Source: Paenibacillus sp. 1001270B_150601_E10
GTDB lineage: Bacteria > Bacillota > Bacilli > Paenibacillales > Paenibacillaceae
Assembly (NCBI RefSeq): GCF_015558675.1
Contig: NZ_JADMOL010000002.1
Coordinates: 599,036-663,035, forward strand
Length of the DNA stretch: 64,000 bases
Reading direction: 5' to 3'
The notes below the pieces were generated by a model, which worked only from the letters and a program-made list of their open reading frames with translations, was not told where the DNA came from and searched no databases. Positions within the stretch are counted from its first letter, which is position 1, and each line of letters opens with the position of its first letter. Positions 33,659 through 43,271 of the stretch are shown in pieces. The position numbers and the translations under genes are program-made.

Positions 33659-36010
33659 ATGATGAACGCTCAGGCAGAAGAACTTGTGACATTAGCAAAT
33701 GAAACGGTACAAATTGAGCTTCACCCTAATGGGAGCATTGCTTCGATGAAGCAGCGGCATGGAACGGATTGGAACCGGATACAATTCCGTGAGAAGGGGC
33801 CTCATGAAGGTATTCGCTGGTATGGAGAATGGGAGGGAGTGAAGCATGCGATTGATTTGAGCCTTACTTCTCAGGATGCGGAATCGATTGAATTTGAACA
33901 TGAAGATGAGTGTTTCAAATATGCCCTGAATTACAGCATGGCTCAAGACTGTCTTGTTGTAAGAGCCACTCTTCAAAACATAGGGCGTGTGCCGATCCAA
34001 CCGCAGTGCTGCGGACTCAAGATTGGGCTAGACACGTATATGGAATCGTACCCAGGCTGGAATGACAAGCTGTTTCCTACCCTGCTGCGCTGTGAAACCA
34101 CTCACTTTTGGGGATATGCCATGAGCCCAAATGGCATGATCCTTGGCATTGCCTCGCCAGATCCGATCGCGTCGTGGAGTCTGGATTACAACGTTGGCTA
34201 TATGGAAGGAGAGGTTGAGTGGTATGGGCACCGCGTCGAAACATGTAATCTCGACCTGCTGCATACTCTGCCTCTACCGGCTAGACATCCACAGCATTTG
34301 TATCAGCTGCTGCCTGGGGAGACCAAGCAATGGACCATCTATTTTACCGTTATTGATAAGCTTGACGAGGTTCAAGGCAAGCTAGCGCCATTATGCAAGG
34401 CGCCGATGATTGAACTGGAACGAACGACGCTTGCACCTTTTGAGGAAACGGTTGTAAAAGTGGATGGAGATAAGCTTGTGCGTGCTGAATGGCTTGCTCC
34501 AGATGGAACACGCCATGAGTGGAGCGTTGTCGAATGCCAAGGCGCGTATAAGGGACTCTTCATTGCCGGTGACCAACCAGGCGCATATGTGCTTCAAGTA
34601 GAAGGCGTTAATGGGAAGGTGGCAGAAGCAGTTGTTTCCGTTCGGCAACCCTGGTCTTGGTATATGGAAAAGGCAAGGGCATCTGCTTTGGCAATCCCGC
34701 CGCGCGCGACATCGCATTGTGAAAGCTGGTACGGATTATTTACGCTGTATCTGGCAGAGAAGCATCTGCCGAATGCAGACATGCTTCAAGAGAGCGATCG
34801 AATCCTTGAGCGTATTCTCCCGCTCATGTTCGATACAAACACCTATGAGCCTCTCCTTGCGAAGCATCGCATTCAAAATGTATCTACGATGGTCAGTGTG
34901 CTGGTAGATCGATATGAGGCGACAGGCGATCTAGCAGCATTAGAGCATGCGGCAGGCTTTGCGGACTGGCTGGTTGAGCATGCTCAAGCAGAGGATGGCT
35001 CCTATCGAGCAGGAACGATTCACTATACGTCCGTTATTTATCCAGCGAAAAGCATGCTGGAGCTGGTGCAGGCGGAGCAGCCGTTGGCCGTGCAGTCAGA
35101 GGAGTGGCGAGAGCGTGCGGAGCGGCATCTTCACTCAGCCAAGCGTGCGATGGATGAGCTTGTTCGTGCAGATGGCAACATTGATACAGAGGGGGAATTG
35201 ACCTTTGAGGATGGCATGATCTCCTGCAGCGCGCTGCAGCTTGGCATGTTTGCATGGATGCAGGAGAATGAGGGGGAAGGCAAGCTTTACAAGGATATGG
35301 CACTGAAGATGCTTGATGGCCATAACAGTCTTACGAATCTCATCATTCCAGATGGCAGACAGCGGGGAGCGACACGCCGCTTCTGGGAATCGCAGTATGA
35401 TATCGCCCTACAGCCAAACATGCTCAATTCGCCGCATGGCTGGACGTCGTGGAGAACGTACGCTACTTGGTATGCCTATTTGCTGACAGGAGAAGAGCAT
35501 TATCTAACCGAGACGATGAATGCGCTTGGCAGCTGTGTTCAGATGATTGAGCCTCTAAACGGCAAGCTCAGATGGGCTTTTGTGCCTGATCCTTATATTC
35601 AAGCCTCCCAGATTATCAGACCGTTAAAGGCAGAGAATCCAAGCATGGCACAAGAGGGACATCACCACACTTCCCGTTATCCATCCCGTCACTTTGTACT
35701 AGGCGAGCAGTATCTGGATATGATATCAGACTGGCATGAGGTGAATTTGCAGGACAATGATGTGCATGAGCATTTTAAATGTCTTGAAGAAGTCGCGCTC
35801 AGCAAGGCCTATGTGATTGAGCGTGAAGGTGGAGAACTTATAGCTTGGAACTGTACGGTAAAGAAGGTAGAGAACGGCATTACGGTAGACCCTTATGAAT
35901 CGATCGTTAGCAGCGTGCATGTCAACCTGCAAGTTGCAACAATGGTTGAGGTAAGCTTTGCAGACAAAAAGGTCGAGGATGTTTGTAAGATGGGGTGGAT
36001 TGCAAGATAA
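33659..36010 (+). CDS. Large protein of unknown function, probable glycan-active enzyme
   Basis: A 783-residue cytosolic protein (no signal peptide). The N-terminal 270 residues look like an all-beta aldose-epimerase/galactose-mutarotase-like sandwich; a short beta domain follows (about 270-350). The C-terminal part (about 360-700) looks like an alpha/alpha-toroid with repeated helical hairpins (WYGLFTLYLAEKH, ASFADWLVEHAQAEDGSYR-type). This build is common in six-hairpin glycosidases and lyases. I cannot name the family. It sits among carbohydrate genes. ATG at 33659 has AAAGGAG upstream. Confidence 0.75.
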   Translation: MMNAQAEELVTLANETVQIELHPNGSIASMKQRHGTDWNRIQFREKGPHEGIRWYGEWEGVKHAIDLSLTSQDAESIEFEHEDECFKYALNYSMAQDCLVVRATLQNIGRVPIQPQCCGLKIGLDTYMESYPGWNDKLFPTLLRCETTHFWGYAMSPNGMILGIASPDPIASWSLDYNVGYMEGEVEWYGHRVETCNLDLLHTLPLPARHPQHLYQLLPGETKQWTIYFTVIDKLDEVQGKLAPLCKAPMIELERTTLAPFEETVVKVDGDKLVRAEWLAPDGTRHEWSVVECQGAYKGLFIAGDQPGAYVLQVEGVNGKVAEAVVSVRQPWSWYMEKARASALAIPPRATSHCESWYGLFTLYLAEKHLPNADMLQESDRILERILPLMFDTNTYEPLLAKHRIQNVSTMVSVLVDRYEATGDLAALEHAAGFADWLVEHAQAEDGSYRAGTIHYTSVIYPAKSMLELVQAEQPLAVQSEEWRERAERHLHSAKRAMDELVRADGNIDTEGELTFEDGMISCSALQLGMFAWMQENEGEGKLYKDMALKMLDGHNSLTNLIIPDGRQRGATRRFWESQYDIALQPNMLNSPHGWTSWRTYATWYAYLLTGEEHYLTETMNALGSCVQMIEPLNGKLRWAFVPDPYIQASQIIRPLKAENPSMAQEGHHHTSRYPSRHFVLGEQYLDMISDWHEVNLQDNDVHEHFKCLEEVALSKAYVIEREGGELIAWNCTVKKVENGITVDPYESIVSSVHVNLQVATMVEVSFADKKVEDVCKMGWIAR

Positions 36011-36077
36011 GAGCAGGATATTGAAGAAGTGGCAGCGCTGGGAGCACATTCTCTCGGAGACTTGTCCATGCATAACG

Positions 36078-36128
36078 AAAAAGCGGCATCCAAGAGACGT
36101 TAAATCGTCCTCAGATGTCGCTTTATTT
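36078..36128 (+). terminator. Probable terminator of the 783-residue gene
   Basis: AAAGCGGCATC (36080-36090) pairs with GATGTCGCTTT (36114-36124) with one G-U pair, then ATTTG. Confidence 0.6.
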
Positions 36129-36173
36129 GATGGATCCGGCTTATCAAGTTGAATTTAGCTCTATGTACTCGAT

Positions 36174-36737
36174 CTAAGCTTGACGTTGGAACGTAACTTT
36201 ACGATAGAGTCGAACACACCATTTGAGAGCAGGTTCTGTCTGGCGGTGCAAAATGTGTACAATAAAAGCGCAGATAAGAGCAAGAACCATACCGCCCATC
36301 ACATCGAACGGAAAATGAACGCCTACGAATACGCGCCCGATTCCGGTTAAGGCTGCAAGAACGAGCAGTACACTGCCTATTTTACGCTTAATGAGGAATG
36401 CAGCAAAGGCGAGCGAGAAGGCGAATGTGCTGTGATCGCTTGGGAATGATGGGTCTGCGTCATGCGTAATGAGCTGATTGACGGTCAGACTGACAAACGG
36501 ACGCGGATGGTCAATCATTGGACCAATAACAAACATCCCAATGCCTAAAGCAAGCATAGCTGTCAACACGCTATTGAAGGCGATGCGCTGGTTCTCAAGC
36601 TTGCCCGTAAACCAGAGCACTGCCATGATTCCAATCATCACCCATACAAGCTTTCCTGCAAAAAACTTCATTGTATCATCCAGGAAACCGTTGCTTCCCG
36701 CAAATTGATTCACAAAATGGAATAGTGTTTCATTCAA
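36174..36737 (-). CDS. PAP2 family phosphatase, probable undecaprenyl-diphosphatase (BcrC-like)
   Basis: A 187-residue membrane phosphatase with five or six helices. The three PAP2 motifs are present: the DHPRPF stretch, SFPSDHS (catalytic His) and GIGRVFVGVHFPFDVMGG (second catalytic His and Asp). MNETLFHFVNQFAGSN matches BcrC-type undecaprenyl-pyrophosphatases that recycle the wall lipid carrier and confer bacitracin tolerance. AGGAGGAAG precedes the ATG on the minus strand. It lies downstream of the GT61 gene on the same strand. Confidence 0.9.
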   Translation of the reverse strand: MNETLFHFVNQFAGSNGFLDDTMKFFAGKLVWVMIGIMAVLWFTGKLENQRIAFNSVLTAMLALGIGMFVIGPMIDHPRPFVSLTVNQLITHDADPSFPSDHSTFAFSLAFAAFLIKRKIGSVLLVLAALTGIGRVFVGVHFPFDVMGGMVLALICAFIVHILHRQTEPALKWCVRLYRKVTFQRQA

Positions 36738-36823
36738 TAGAACTTCCTCCTTTACAAAAGCTTTACATATTATAAAGAAGGAAGCTTAAGATTTGCTTAA
36801 AAGAAATACCTTGTCGCGCTGTA

Positions 36824-37936
36824 TTATTTTATCTTTGCAAGAGCAAGTGTTTTTCTCAGCAAAGGCAGTGCAATCTCAATATTTTCTTCCCCGACGTGTG
36901 AGGAGCCCTCGCGATGACGGCCTTCGCCAAGCATGTAATAATACTCAAGCTGATTATGATTGCTGATCATCCAATAGGTTGGAATAACATACTCCGGATG
37001 AAACAGCTCGATGACCTTTGCACCTGGGCTTGCAAAGGCTAGATTCGTAAGTGCAGCTCCATGAATAGAGATAATCGCTTTCGCTTTTGAAAAGAGTTGA
37101 ATTTGCTGCGCTACACTAAGCGACTCCAATTCATAACTGACAAAGCCGTGCTTATGGAGAAGTCGAAGAACGGCTTCTTCATTCACAACTTTGCGAATGC
37201 CGGCTTGCTTACGGCTGATGTAGATGCGCTCAGCGGATTTGAAAGATTTGTCGCGATAGGATAGCAGCATGCTGCGGATGGTCTCAGTAGCCCACTTTGG
37301 ATACTCGGCATGCATGATGCAAGAGGGAACGATCAGCTCGTTAGCTTGAATATACGTATCAGGGGATGTTTTGATCATAGCCTCTTCCTGCAGACCAAGC
37401 ATGGCAAGCGTTTCGTAATAAAAGCCTGCCCATAGGTTTGGATTGATAACCAAATGATCGTAGTGATGCTTCTTCAGCATCTTGAGTCTCGGCAGAACGT
37501 CATACAGCCAATGAAAGTAGTTTCCTGCCCCACAGAAGGTGAGTACTGCGGCACGACCGGATAGCTGCTGCAAGGGAGGATGGTTCCAAGAATGAAAGAT
37601 CGAATGGCCATCGCCTTCAATGACCTTATTCGTCTGGGGATGATAATCAATCGAGAGATCAGACAGCAGCAGATGATCAGGCGTGATGATGGCTCCATAG
37701 TCTCCCCATACTCGTCCATTTGGAATAGAAGCGACAAAGCCTTGCAGCGGCCTGCGTCCATAGCCCCAAAGGTAACGGTGAATGGGTTCATGAATGCTCG
37801 TGGCTGTGGAGTATCGGACCCATTCTCCAAAGGAGAAGGGCTGATATCTGCCTGTACCATAGATTCCATGCTGAGATTGTATCCATTCAGAGGTTGTAAG
37901 ATGTCCTCTAGGGGGAGCGGAATTAAGCTGACTCAT
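36824..37936 (-). CDS. Glycosyltransferase family 61 protein
   Basis: A 370-residue cytosolic glycosyltransferase of the GT61/DUF563 type. The diagnostic segments are GNYFHWLYDVLPRL, AERIYISRKQAGIRKVVNEE and the donor-site block FSKAKAIISIHGAALTNLAF followed by VIELFHPEY. Such enzymes add xylose, GlcNAc or similar sugars to polysaccharides or glycoproteins. It reads away from the divergent TIM-barrel isomerase and is the only clear glycosyltransferase in the window; a spore-surface or exopolysaccharide target is possible. Confidence 0.9.
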   Translation of the reverse strand: MSQLNSAPPRGHLTTSEWIQSQHGIYGTGRYQPFSFGEWVRYSTATSIHEPIHRYLWGYGRRPLQGFVASIPNGRVWGDYGAIITPDHLLLSDLSIDYHPQTNKVIEGDGHSIFHSWNHPPLQQLSGRAAVLTFCGAGNYFHWLYDVLPRLKMLKKHHYDHLVINPNLWAGFYYETLAMLGLQEEAMIKTSPDTYIQANELIVPSCIMHAEYPKWATETIRSMLLSYRDKSFKSAERIYISRKQAGIRKVVNEEAVLRLLHKHGFVSYELESLSVAQQIQLFSKAKAIISIHGAALTNLAFASPGAKVIELFHPEYVIPTYWMISNHNQLEYYYMLGEGRHREGSSHVGEENIEIALPLLRKTLALAKIK

Positions 37937-38117
37937 CCGATGCCCTCCAATCCATTGGTCTTCTATTAATCATATTCAATAGAAGACAATCGGTGTTTTA
38001 TATTTGAACGGAACAAAGGGGAGCGGGATTTACAATCCTATAGCAAATTTTGTAAAATGATAGTTAGATCTATACGTTACCAACTCCCTTATGTGTATAA
38101 AAATTAGGAGGTTTACA

Positions 38118-39029
38118 ATGAAGCGATATCTGATCGGTCAATATGGGAGCTATGATGAGCATAAAATGAAGCGTGATTTTCGTCCCCATTTCTTTGGGGT
38201 TGAGGCATGCTTGATAGACAAGGATCAGGATGTATATCGATTGCAGGAAGAGGCCAGGACGCAGCAATTTCAGGTTGGCGTTCATTTTCCCTTACGAGCA
38301 GGACGTGCTCCTTACCGAGATGCCCCGTTTCTGAGTTTGGACGAAGTCGAAAGGGCTGCGGTATATCGCCATGTAGAACAAGAGCTCAAAGACCTTCAGC
38401 ACGTTTGTCCTGCTTATGTTCTTTTCCATTATCCGAAGCCTGTTCTTTTGGATCGAGAAGTAGACTGGGGGCAATGGCATTTCCATCATGAATCGGAATA
38501 TCGGTTTACAGATGAAACCAGTGAAAAGCATTGGCTTGAGACGACAGAAGCACTATTTAGCTGGTTGACGCAAACAAGCAAGCAGTACGGTTTTATGCCC
38601 ATTTTAGAGTTTGACGCCGTTACACGTTGGATTTATCAAAGTGATCGATTGGAGCGTCTATTGGACCAGTATCCTACAATCCGTCTATGCTTAGATACGG
38701 GACGCCTGCACTTGCAGAGTGTGCTGGACCCACAATTTGATCCCATCGAGCTATGTCAACGCTTTGCTTCTTATACAGCCTTGGTTCATTTATGGAACTT
38801 TCAGTATGTAAATGGAGAGAAGCTTCATTATCGTCATCCAGTGCTTCCGAATCAGAAGCCAGAGGATGGGTGGGCGCCAATTGAGGAGATGCTGCAAGCA
38901 ATACGAGATGGCAATCCAAATGTATGGATACAATTTGAGCATGCATCACACATGGTTACCGATGAGGAGCTGGAGCAATGCTACCAATGGGTGGACGAGC
39001 TGCTTCATAAGGAAGTTCATGTACGATAA
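38118..39029 (+). CDS. TIM-barrel sugar isomerase/epimerase-like protein
   Basis: A 303-residue protein of the xylose-isomerase-like TIM-barrel (AP_endonuc_2) superfamily. Metal-binding residues are suggested by VGVHFPLRAG, ILFHYPKP-like YVLFHYPKP, ILEFDAV, LCLDTGRLHL (Asp and His) and WIQFEHAS. Members isomerise or epimerise keto-sugars. The ATG at 38118 has AGGAGG 6 nt upstream; the longer frame from 38091 is not supported. It is single, with its own terminator, and divergent from the GT61 gene. Confidence 0.85.
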   Translation: MKRYLIGQYGSYDEHKMKRDFRPHFFGVEACLIDKDQDVYRLQEEARTQQFQVGVHFPLRAGRAPYRDAPFLSLDEVERAAVYRHVEQELKDLQHVCPAYVLFHYPKPVLLDREVDWGQWHFHHESEYRFTDETSEKHWLETTEALFSWLTQTSKQYGFMPILEFDAVTRWIYQSDRLERLLDQYPTIRLCLDTGRLHLQSVLDPQFDPIELCQRFASYTALVHLWNFQYVNGEKLHYRHPVLPNQKPEDGWAPIEEMLQAIRDGNPNVWIQFEHASHMVTDEELEQCYQWVDELLHKEVHVR

Positions 39030-39040
39030 AGGTTGAAAAT

Positions 39041-39096
39041 GAAGACCCGGTGCCCTAGCGTGAATGATCACGAAGGACGAACCGGGTTCTTTTTTA
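39041..39096 (+). terminator. Rho-independent terminator of the isomerase gene
   Basis: AAGACCCGGT (39042-39051) pairs with ACCGGGTTCTT (39080-39090), and a T-run follows. The T-rich side suits the plus strand; converging DUF4091 transcription ends nearby. Confidence 0.8.
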
Positions 39097-39115
39097 CATG
39101 GATAGGGTTAAGTCG

Positions 39116-40738
39116 TCATATGACATAAGCAGATAGTGACTCAAGCAAGCGACGGTATGCCTTATCGAATGCGGCAGGATCTGTATTCACCTCTTTAAAG
39201 CTCATCATGCAAGAGGACAGAATATCGTCTGCAAGCTCAGCGTTATAGGCTTCAAGACTTCGCAACAGCTCATAATCCTCTACGCCTGCTCGCATGGCTT
39301 CCAATCTCATGCTGAGGAGCGGTCCCTCGGGTCCTGGGTAGACCAAGTGTGTATCCCCAGCCGGCACACGCCGGTTATGAACTTGAGGGGCAAGCAGCGG
39401 ATTGGTCAATTCGAAGGGATCTTGGTCCTTAAAATAATAGTTTAAACCCCAATGGAGATACCCATCCAGCTTGTACTTGTAATTTCCCCAATGCAGATAG
39501 CGTGTCTTAAGGAGCGGGAAGTCGAGGAAGCGATTCAAGTAGTCGCCGCCAGGATTCCAGCACGTATAAAACCATAGCGTATCACCAAGCTGACGATAAT
39601 TCTCATACGCCTCTTGATGAAGCTCATATTCTTTATTGGTAGGCACCCATATATCGACTGCGCCTGCAACACTGGTATTGATGACTGCATCGATTAGCGG
39701 AATATCTGGAAGCCACTTCCGAACGATTCCCGTTAGGATGCGATAATCAGCGGCTGAGGGCTCGATAGGTTCATCCGCGACGTGCTGCACGAGAAGCGAG
39801 AGCCAGCCCTTGCTTGCAAGCCAATCTCGCCAAGCTTTCAAATATTGCGACAAAAAGGCATAGCCTTCTACGGATGTAGCTTGAATATCGGCATTCGTGC
39901 TTAGAACAAAGGTCGGGTCTTCCCAGTTGATTCGCCTTGCAACATGCCCGCCTTCAATATGCGTAAATCCAAGCTCCAAAAACATCGTGATGAGGCGTTC
40001 GGCCTTTGAAAAATCAAAAGAATATTGGCCGTCTTCATTGGAGACAACGTCGATAAAGGAACTGCCAACCATAAAATGCGTCTGCCTGCAGCGTCTCATG
40101 GCTTTGCCATACTGCTCCACCATAGACCAAAACTTCTCAGACCAGAGCTCTAGCTGGTGCCTGGATGCGATATTATGGATGGAGTACCAGTTGGTGATGC
40201 TAAGCCGTCCCTTTTCTGGAATCGCAGCTGAAAACACCTCGATCATAACAGGGAGCTTCCGCGCCATCTTATTGACGGTTAATGTGATTTCACCCTGATA
40301 TCTGCCTGCTGCTGTTTCTTCTGGAATATGCCAGCAAAGATAAAAGGCCGTGGTAGAGGTTTCGACTGTGCAATGCTCATATACCGGGAGCAATGCGTCA
40401 TAGACACGGAACGGAGCTTGTCGTGTAACATAGGCTGGTGCCGGCGTACCGACGGGAACCGTTGATACGTCCACATCCGTATTTTCATTGACTTGAACGT
40501 CTAGAAGCTGGTAAAGAGTGAAATTCGGGCTGATTAGAGAATGCTCATCAGGGTGCTTAGCCAGATGAAATTGCCACGACAGTACGGCCTGCTCAGGTAT
40601 GTCGTTGAAAAGCAGCTGGCAGCCGGCAAAAGAGCCGCGAGGGCTGATAAGCGAGATGTGTTCCTCTTCTGACAAAGGCTGGGTCACGGACTGATCCGGA
40701 TAGAGCCATTCATTTGCACTAAAGACTTGCAGCTTCAT
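39116..40738 (-). CDS. DUF4091/GH123-like protein
   Basis: A 540-residue cytosolic protein with an N-terminal beta domain (about 1-170) and a TIM-barrel DUF4091 domain related to GH123 N-acetylgalactosaminidases. The segment VQHVADEPIEPS at the barrel carries the DE pair typical of the family's active site, and the C-terminal LRLEAMRAGVEDYELL-type block (MRLEAMRAGVEDYELLR) is diagnostic. ATG at 40738 lies after AGAGGTGATTATC; the frame from 40786 is not supported. It lies 66 bp downstream of the sugar-binding lipoprotein and is probably in its operon. Confidence 0.88.
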   Translation of the reverse strand: MKLQVFSANEWLYPDQSVTQPLSEEEHISLISPRGSFAGCQLLFNDIPEQAVLSWQFHLAKHPDEHSLISPNFTLYQLLDVQVNENTDVDVSTVPVGTPAPAYVTRQAPFRVYDALLPVYEHCTVETSTTAFYLCWHIPEETAAGRYQGEITLTVNKMARKLPVMIEVFSAAIPEKGRLSITNWYSIHNIASRHQLELWSEKFWSMVEQYGKAMRRCRQTHFMVGSSFIDVVSNEDGQYSFDFSKAERLITMFLELGFTHIEGGHVARRINWEDPTFVLSTNADIQATSVEGYAFLSQYLKAWRDWLASKGWLSLLVQHVADEPIEPSAADYRILTGIVRKWLPDIPLIDAVINTSVAGAVDIWVPTNKEYELHQEAYENYRQLGDTLWFYTCWNPGGDYLNRFLDFPLLKTRYLHWGNYKYKLDGYLHWGLNYYFKDQDPFELTNPLLAPQVHNRRVPAGDTHLVYPGPEGPLLSMRLEAMRAGVEDYELLRSLEAYNAELADDILSSCMMSFKEVNTDPAAFDKAYRRLLESLSAYVI

Positions 40739-40804
40739 GATAATCACCTCTTTATCCGTTGGATGTGACGAGCTAGCTAGGATCAAGCAATGGCAGCGAA
40801 TCCA

Positions 40805-42187
40805 TTAGTTTTGTTGATTTTTGGCTTCTGTAATCTTAATCTGCGATTCTTCCTTAAGCTCACGCAAGAATGAGGCAATATCCATGTCCGAAGTGGAGAA
40901 TTTCAGCATGGAGCCTGCAATATCCACATATTTGTCCCACTGGCTGATCTTAGCCGGAGGAAGAGCAGGCGGAACTGCATAGAAGGCGGATACATTTTTA
41001 TCCATAAACACCTCTACCTCCTCGCCAAAGTGACTAACGACTTCCTCGTTGTTAAACAGCGGTGGAGCATCGCCAATCTTAGCAAGTGCCGTTTGATGTT
41101 CCGGGGACAAATATGCCATCAGAACCTTGAAGGCGGCATCCTTATGCTCACTGTATTTGTTGATCACAAGCAGGCTGCTGCCGGCAGGCGGAGCAGATTC
41201 ATTACCATCTCCCCAGACCGGTAGCGGGGCTGCCTCCATATTCGCTGCAACTTCAGGATCGCCAACTCCCCAGCGTAAGTATTCGATCCAGGATACGATC
41301 ATTCCTACGTTTTTCTTTGAAAATTCATAGTCTTTTCGAGCTTCCGGATCTTCGTTGAAAATGCCTGGTATGCTATAAATCTTCTTCATGAGCTCCAAGT
41401 ATCGAGTTACGGCTGGTTCCTTGTCGATCAGCACCTCACCGGTATCTGGATCGGTTAGGTTGACCGCCAGCTGAGATAATGGAATGGTTACTTCTCCAGA
41501 AGCGAGACCAGGTCCCATCTCAAGCCCGCGATACTGTACGCCGTCACGCTCAGCGGTCATTTGTTTGGCCAGCTCAACGACTTCGTCCCACGTTAGCTGC
41601 TCAGTAGGGTATTCAATGCCGAACTTATCGAACACCTCTTTGTTATACCAAATGCCGTATGGACTATATTGAATAGGGAAGCCAAGCACACGGCCTTGCC
41701 CCGTTTTGTCCAAGGCGCGCATGGAAGCTACAAGAGAGGGATCAAGCGTATTGAGGTCAAATTGATGCTTCCCGATCAGTTCATCCAGCGGCTCAATCAT
41801 ATCAAGCTCAAAGAGCGCATCAAGTCCCCAGTTGGCGAAAATAATGTCCGGTACAACCTTCTGGGCATTTAGTTCCTGCAGCGGCTCCATTTGCGCTTGA
41901 GAATCAACCAATTCAATGGTTACATGAGGCAGCAGATCTTCAATCCCGCGGTAACGCTGCTCAAAGGCATCTTTTCCCCACGGATACAAAATCTTGATCG
42001 TAACAGGCTCATCGCTCCCTTCATCGGCTGGTTCCGACGTAGAAGAGTTGGTGTTCGTTTCTGTTGTGCCGCCCGGTGAGGCATTTGTTGATGAATTCGA
42101 TGATGAGGATGAGCAGCCAGAGAAGACCGCAGTTAACAGCAGGATGGCGATAAGCAGCATGCTTTGATAGCGTTTTCGATTTGACAT
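40805..42187 (-). CDS. Extracellular sugar-binding lipoprotein (ABC transporter family 1)
   Basis: A 460-residue solute-binding lipoprotein. A signal peptide with lipobox AVFSGC gives a lipidated Cys25, followed by a Ser/Thr/Asn-rich linker to about 55. The body has the family-1 features VTIKILYPWG, GIWYNKEVFDKFGIEYP and TWDEVVELAKQM. It should bind an oligosaccharide for import. No permease or ATPase gene is adjacent, so it either shares a transporter elsewhere or is an orphan receptor. ATG at 42187 is chosen because the signal peptide starts there; the frame from 42238 would bury it. Confidence 0.9.
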   Translation of the reverse strand: MSNRKRYQSMLLIAILLLTAVFSGCSSSSSNSSTNASPGGTTETNTNSSTSEPADEGSDEPVTIKILYPWGKDAFEQRYRGIEDLLPHVTIELVDSQAQMEPLQELNAQKVVPDIIFANWGLDALFELDMIEPLDELIGKHQFDLNTLDPSLVASMRALDKTGQGRVLGFPIQYSPYGIWYNKEVFDKFGIEYPTEQLTWDEVVELAKQMTAERDGVQYRGLEMGPGLASGEVTIPLSQLAVNLTDPDTGEVLIDKEPAVTRYLELMKKIYSIPGIFNEDPEARKDYEFSKKNVGMIVSWIEYLRWGVGDPEVAANMEAAPLPVWGDGNESAPPAGSSLLVINKYSEHKDAAFKVLMAYLSPEHQTALAKIGDAPPLFNNEEVVSHFGEEVEVFMDKNVSAFYAVPPALPPAKISQWDKYVDIAGSMLKFSTSDMDIASFLRELKEESQIKITEAKNQQN

Positions 42188-42376
42188 ATCCCTTAGCCCC
42201 TTTCTATTTTTGAGCACTGCTTCGATACAGCTAGTCATGACAACTACATTATAGGGAAGGGGGTGTTAATTTAGTGTTAAGTCGAGTAGCAGCGCTTTAA
42301 TTCAGTGCAACCATGTGAGTGGTCTTGGTGTTTTATATTAGATAGGGAGTTTTCGAGTACAAGGAGGGGGAGAGAT

Positions 42377-42835
42377 ATGGAGCGGAGCTATCAGGTTATA
42401 TATGATGCGAGGTGGAGTCATTTTTTCGTTTATCTGCTGTTTGGCGCATATTATGTTCACCTTTTGACAAGGGTGTGGCATGAAAAGAATTGGGTGCTAA
42501 TGTCTCTTGTGATTTTGATTTTCGCAGCAGTTACATTTGAATGTATTAGAGTGGTTGCATACCTAAATCGCACGTCAAGGAAGCTTGTCTTAGATAAAGA
42601 TCGACTGCAGCTTGGTACTACAAGCTTCAACCCCGAACAGATACAGAAGATCATGCTGACACACTATTTTCGTGAACCCGCGATAGGCATCCTTCCAGTG
42701 AACAGAAGGATGGTCCCGCATCGATAAGTGTTTCGATTTTTAGAGCAAGGGAGCCTCCACGCTGATGAGCTTGTGGCGTGGGCGAAGGAGCAGCGGATCA
42801 ACGTCGTGTATAAGAATTTCTTTCGATGGTATTAG
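42377..42835 (+). pseudogene. Small membrane protein gene with an in-frame stop
   Basis: ATG at 42377 after AAGGAGGGGGAGAG starts a YcxB-like small membrane protein: two helices (about 15-55), then a beta-rich cytosolic part (RKLVLDKDRLQLGTTSFN). TAA at 42725 stops it after RRMVPHR (116 residues). In the same frame without any shift, VFRFLEQGSLHADELVAWAK and then a further 16 residues ending FFRWY continue to TAG at 42833. The joined protein looks complete, so the TAA is probably a nonsense mutation; a GTG right after it could restart a fragment. Confidence 0.65.
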
Positions 42836-43271
42836 TCCTTAAATCCAATGGATGATGGAGCATTTCAGAGTATTTCCAACAGGAAGCTGAACTTATCTAG
42901 GGCCTGGCTTATCAGGTGGCGGTTAATCTTGATATATATGAAACAAGGGCGATATTTTCCGCATCGGTCCGGTTTGGAGTGCATATACATTGTGGTATAA
43001 TAATGTTAGTTGAGGTTAACCCAAAATACACATGAAGAAAGGATCAGGATACCAATGCGTCCCCGAAGGATGATGCCCCAAAGGACAATCTGGAAACGTT
43101 ATGATCTTTCCTACATCTAGCTCCTCTCGCAGATTTGATTGACGTCTATGGACCGAATCAGACTGACTGCGGAGGATGAACAATTTATGATGATTCGAAG
43201 GATGAATTCCTCATATTGCACCCTGCACGTCAGTTGCAAACAACAATTGCGAAGGACGAGAGGGTATCAAG
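42836..43271 (+). other. Long leader region before the yitT-like gene
   Basis: The stretch has a strong promoter at 42974-43001 and no clear gene. A 21-codon frame from 43055 (after AAGGAT) and a second short frame from 43171 exist but look incidental. The leader from the promoter to the yitT-like start is about 260 nt, long enough to hold regulation. Confidence 0.5.
42974..43001 (+). promoter_or_regulatory. Sigma-A promoter upstream of the yitT-like gene
   Basis: TTGGAG (42974-42979) and TATAAT (42996-43001) are 16 bp apart, and TGG precedes the -10, giving an extended -10. This is one of the best promoters in the window. Confidence 0.65.

Noticed and set aside
39897-40298. 133-codon open frame on the plus strand
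   Set aside because: Antisense shadow of the DUF4091 gene.
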